Assembly (NCBI GenBank): GCA_012727835.1
Contig: JAAYGE010000250.1
Span: forward strand, 1 to 6,985
Source of the DNA: Bacillota bacterium
GTDB taxonomy: Bacteria; Bacillota_H; UBA994; UBA5500
DNA: 6,985 bases
Direction: 5' to 3'
A model generated the notes under the pieces. That model did no database searches, was not told the DNA's origin, and saw nothing but the letters and a program-made list of their open reading frames with translations. Below, piece by piece: positions 6,316 through 6,985 of this stretch. A program made the translations under genes and the position numbers. Positions within the stretch are counted from its first letter, which is position 1. Each line of letters opens with the position of its first letter.

Positions 6316-6985
6316 AGCTATTAAAGGAAAATGTGGACACCCTCACCCTCTCGGCCACGCCTATTCCGCGTACGCTGCATATGGCTATGGTGGGCATGCG
6401 TGATATGAGTGTCATCGAAACGCCGCCGGAAGATCGTTTCCCGGTACAAACCTATGTGGTTGAACATAATGATGAGTTGGTTCGCACCGCCATCCGGCGT
6501 GAACTGGCCCGGCAGGGACAAGTCTATTACGTCCATAACCGGGTGCGCAGTATTCGTCGCGCCGCCGAGCGGTTGCAAAAGTTGGTGCCAGAAGCCCGTA
6601 TAGCTTATGCCCATGGCCGCATGAGTGAAGAGCGTTTGGAGCGCCTCATGTTGGACTTCATTGAGGGCGAGTATGACGTATTAGTTTGTACGACCATTAT
6701 CGAATCAGGTCTAGATATCCCCAATGTTAATACCATGATAGTAGAAGACGCAGACAAGTTTGGCTTGGCCCAGCTCTATCAGTTGCGAGGGCGGGTGGGC
6801 CGCTCCAATCGGGTTGCTTTTGCCTATTTTACTTATAAACCGGAAAAAGCCCTCTCCGAAGTGGCGGAGAAACGCTTGCAGGCCATCAATGAGTTTACCG
6901 AGCTGGGCTCCGGTTTCAAAATTGCCATGCGCGATTTGGAGATCCGCGGCGCGGGCAACCTCCTCGGTGCCCAGCAACATGGGCA
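6303..6985 (+). pseudogene. mfd: Mfd C-terminal fragment (second translocase lobe, continues beyond the window)
   Basis: The frame opens with [20 protein letters not shown], in the frame shifted from the upstream piece, and stays open to the edge. Visible are the SATPIPRT motif (6351-6374), [44 protein letters not shown], the arginine-finger motif [12 protein letters not shown] (6771-6806) and the start of [13 protein letters not shown]. The regulatory D7 domain lies outside the window. Possible internal starts are GTG 6333, preceded by AAAGGA, and ATG 6381, but neither would give a complete translocase lobe. Confidence 0.8.

Larger units (their letters stand above)
4015..6985 (+). pseudogene. 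mfd: Transcription-repair coupling factor Mfd, doubly interrupted and cut by the window edge
   Basis: Mfd is a DNA translocase that pushes RNA polymerase stalled at lesions off the template and recruits UvrA. Homology to Mfd is continuous from GTG 4015 to the window end, about 990 codons of a protein usually near 1150-1180. It is split by a TAG at 5905-5907, where relatives have Leu (DQLRAIEEI), and by an apparent loss of one C at 6300/6301. That loss turns VAHKERLK into VAIRNA followed by a stop. Apart from these two points every motif is intact, with no drift, further stops or deletions in the stretches I translated. Disruption is therefore either very recent or a sequence error. The normal order pth-mfd is kept. 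As written, no functional full-length Mfd can be made, because both lesions fall within the translocase half. Confidence 0.85.

Noticed and set aside
1..6985. A hidden novel system (defence, mobile or RNA-based) in the window
   Set aside because: Almost every base is accounted for by six well-known housekeeping genes in their usual order. Gaps are short and hold only terminators, a promoter and ribosome binding sites. I saw no direct-repeat arrays, transposase or integrase signatures, tRNAs or rRNAs.

Overview
The window is a conserved housekeeping block of a Gram-positive, Clostridia-like member of the Bacillota (Firmicutes). All genes are on the + strand, in the order spoVG, glmU, prs, rplY (ctc), pth, mfd. 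This is essentially the Bacillus/Clostridium gene order. The lineage is inferred from synteny, from SpoVG, from the long Ctc/TL5-type bL25, from strong purine-rich Shine-Dalgarno sequences and from frequent GTG/TTG starts. Base composition by eye is roughly balanced, and the genus cannot be named from this alone.

Layout: spoVG (17-283) ends in an intrinsic terminator whose stem starts inside its stop codon. A short gap (about 300-387) carries a good -10 box and a strong ribosome binding site for glmU (388-1758, TTG start). prs (1772-2716) follows glmU after 13 bases, and rplY (2735-3349) follows prs after 18 bases, so the three look like one transcript. A long hairpin with a T-rich tail (3371-3413) closes that unit. 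pth (3437-3994, TTG start) and mfd (from 4015, GTG start) follow 20 bases apart, with no convincing promoter of their own.

Functionally, GlmU makes UDP-GlcNAc for the cell wall and Prs makes PRPP for nucleotide, His and Trp synthesis. bL25/Ctc binds 5S rRNA, Pth recycles peptidyl-tRNA, and Mfd couples transcription to DNA repair. SpoVG is a small RNA/DNA-binding regulator.

The main anomaly is mfd. The protein is readable across the whole stretch to the window edge, but it is interrupted twice. An in-frame TAG at 5905-5907 sits where relatives have Leu, and one C appears to be missing at about 6300/6301. Both lesions fall in the translocase half, on either side of the Walker A and DEEQ motifs. 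Everything around them is well conserved, so this is either a very recent inactivation or two sequence errors. I found no unfamiliar gene, mobile element, CRISPR array, structural RNA or new system here.
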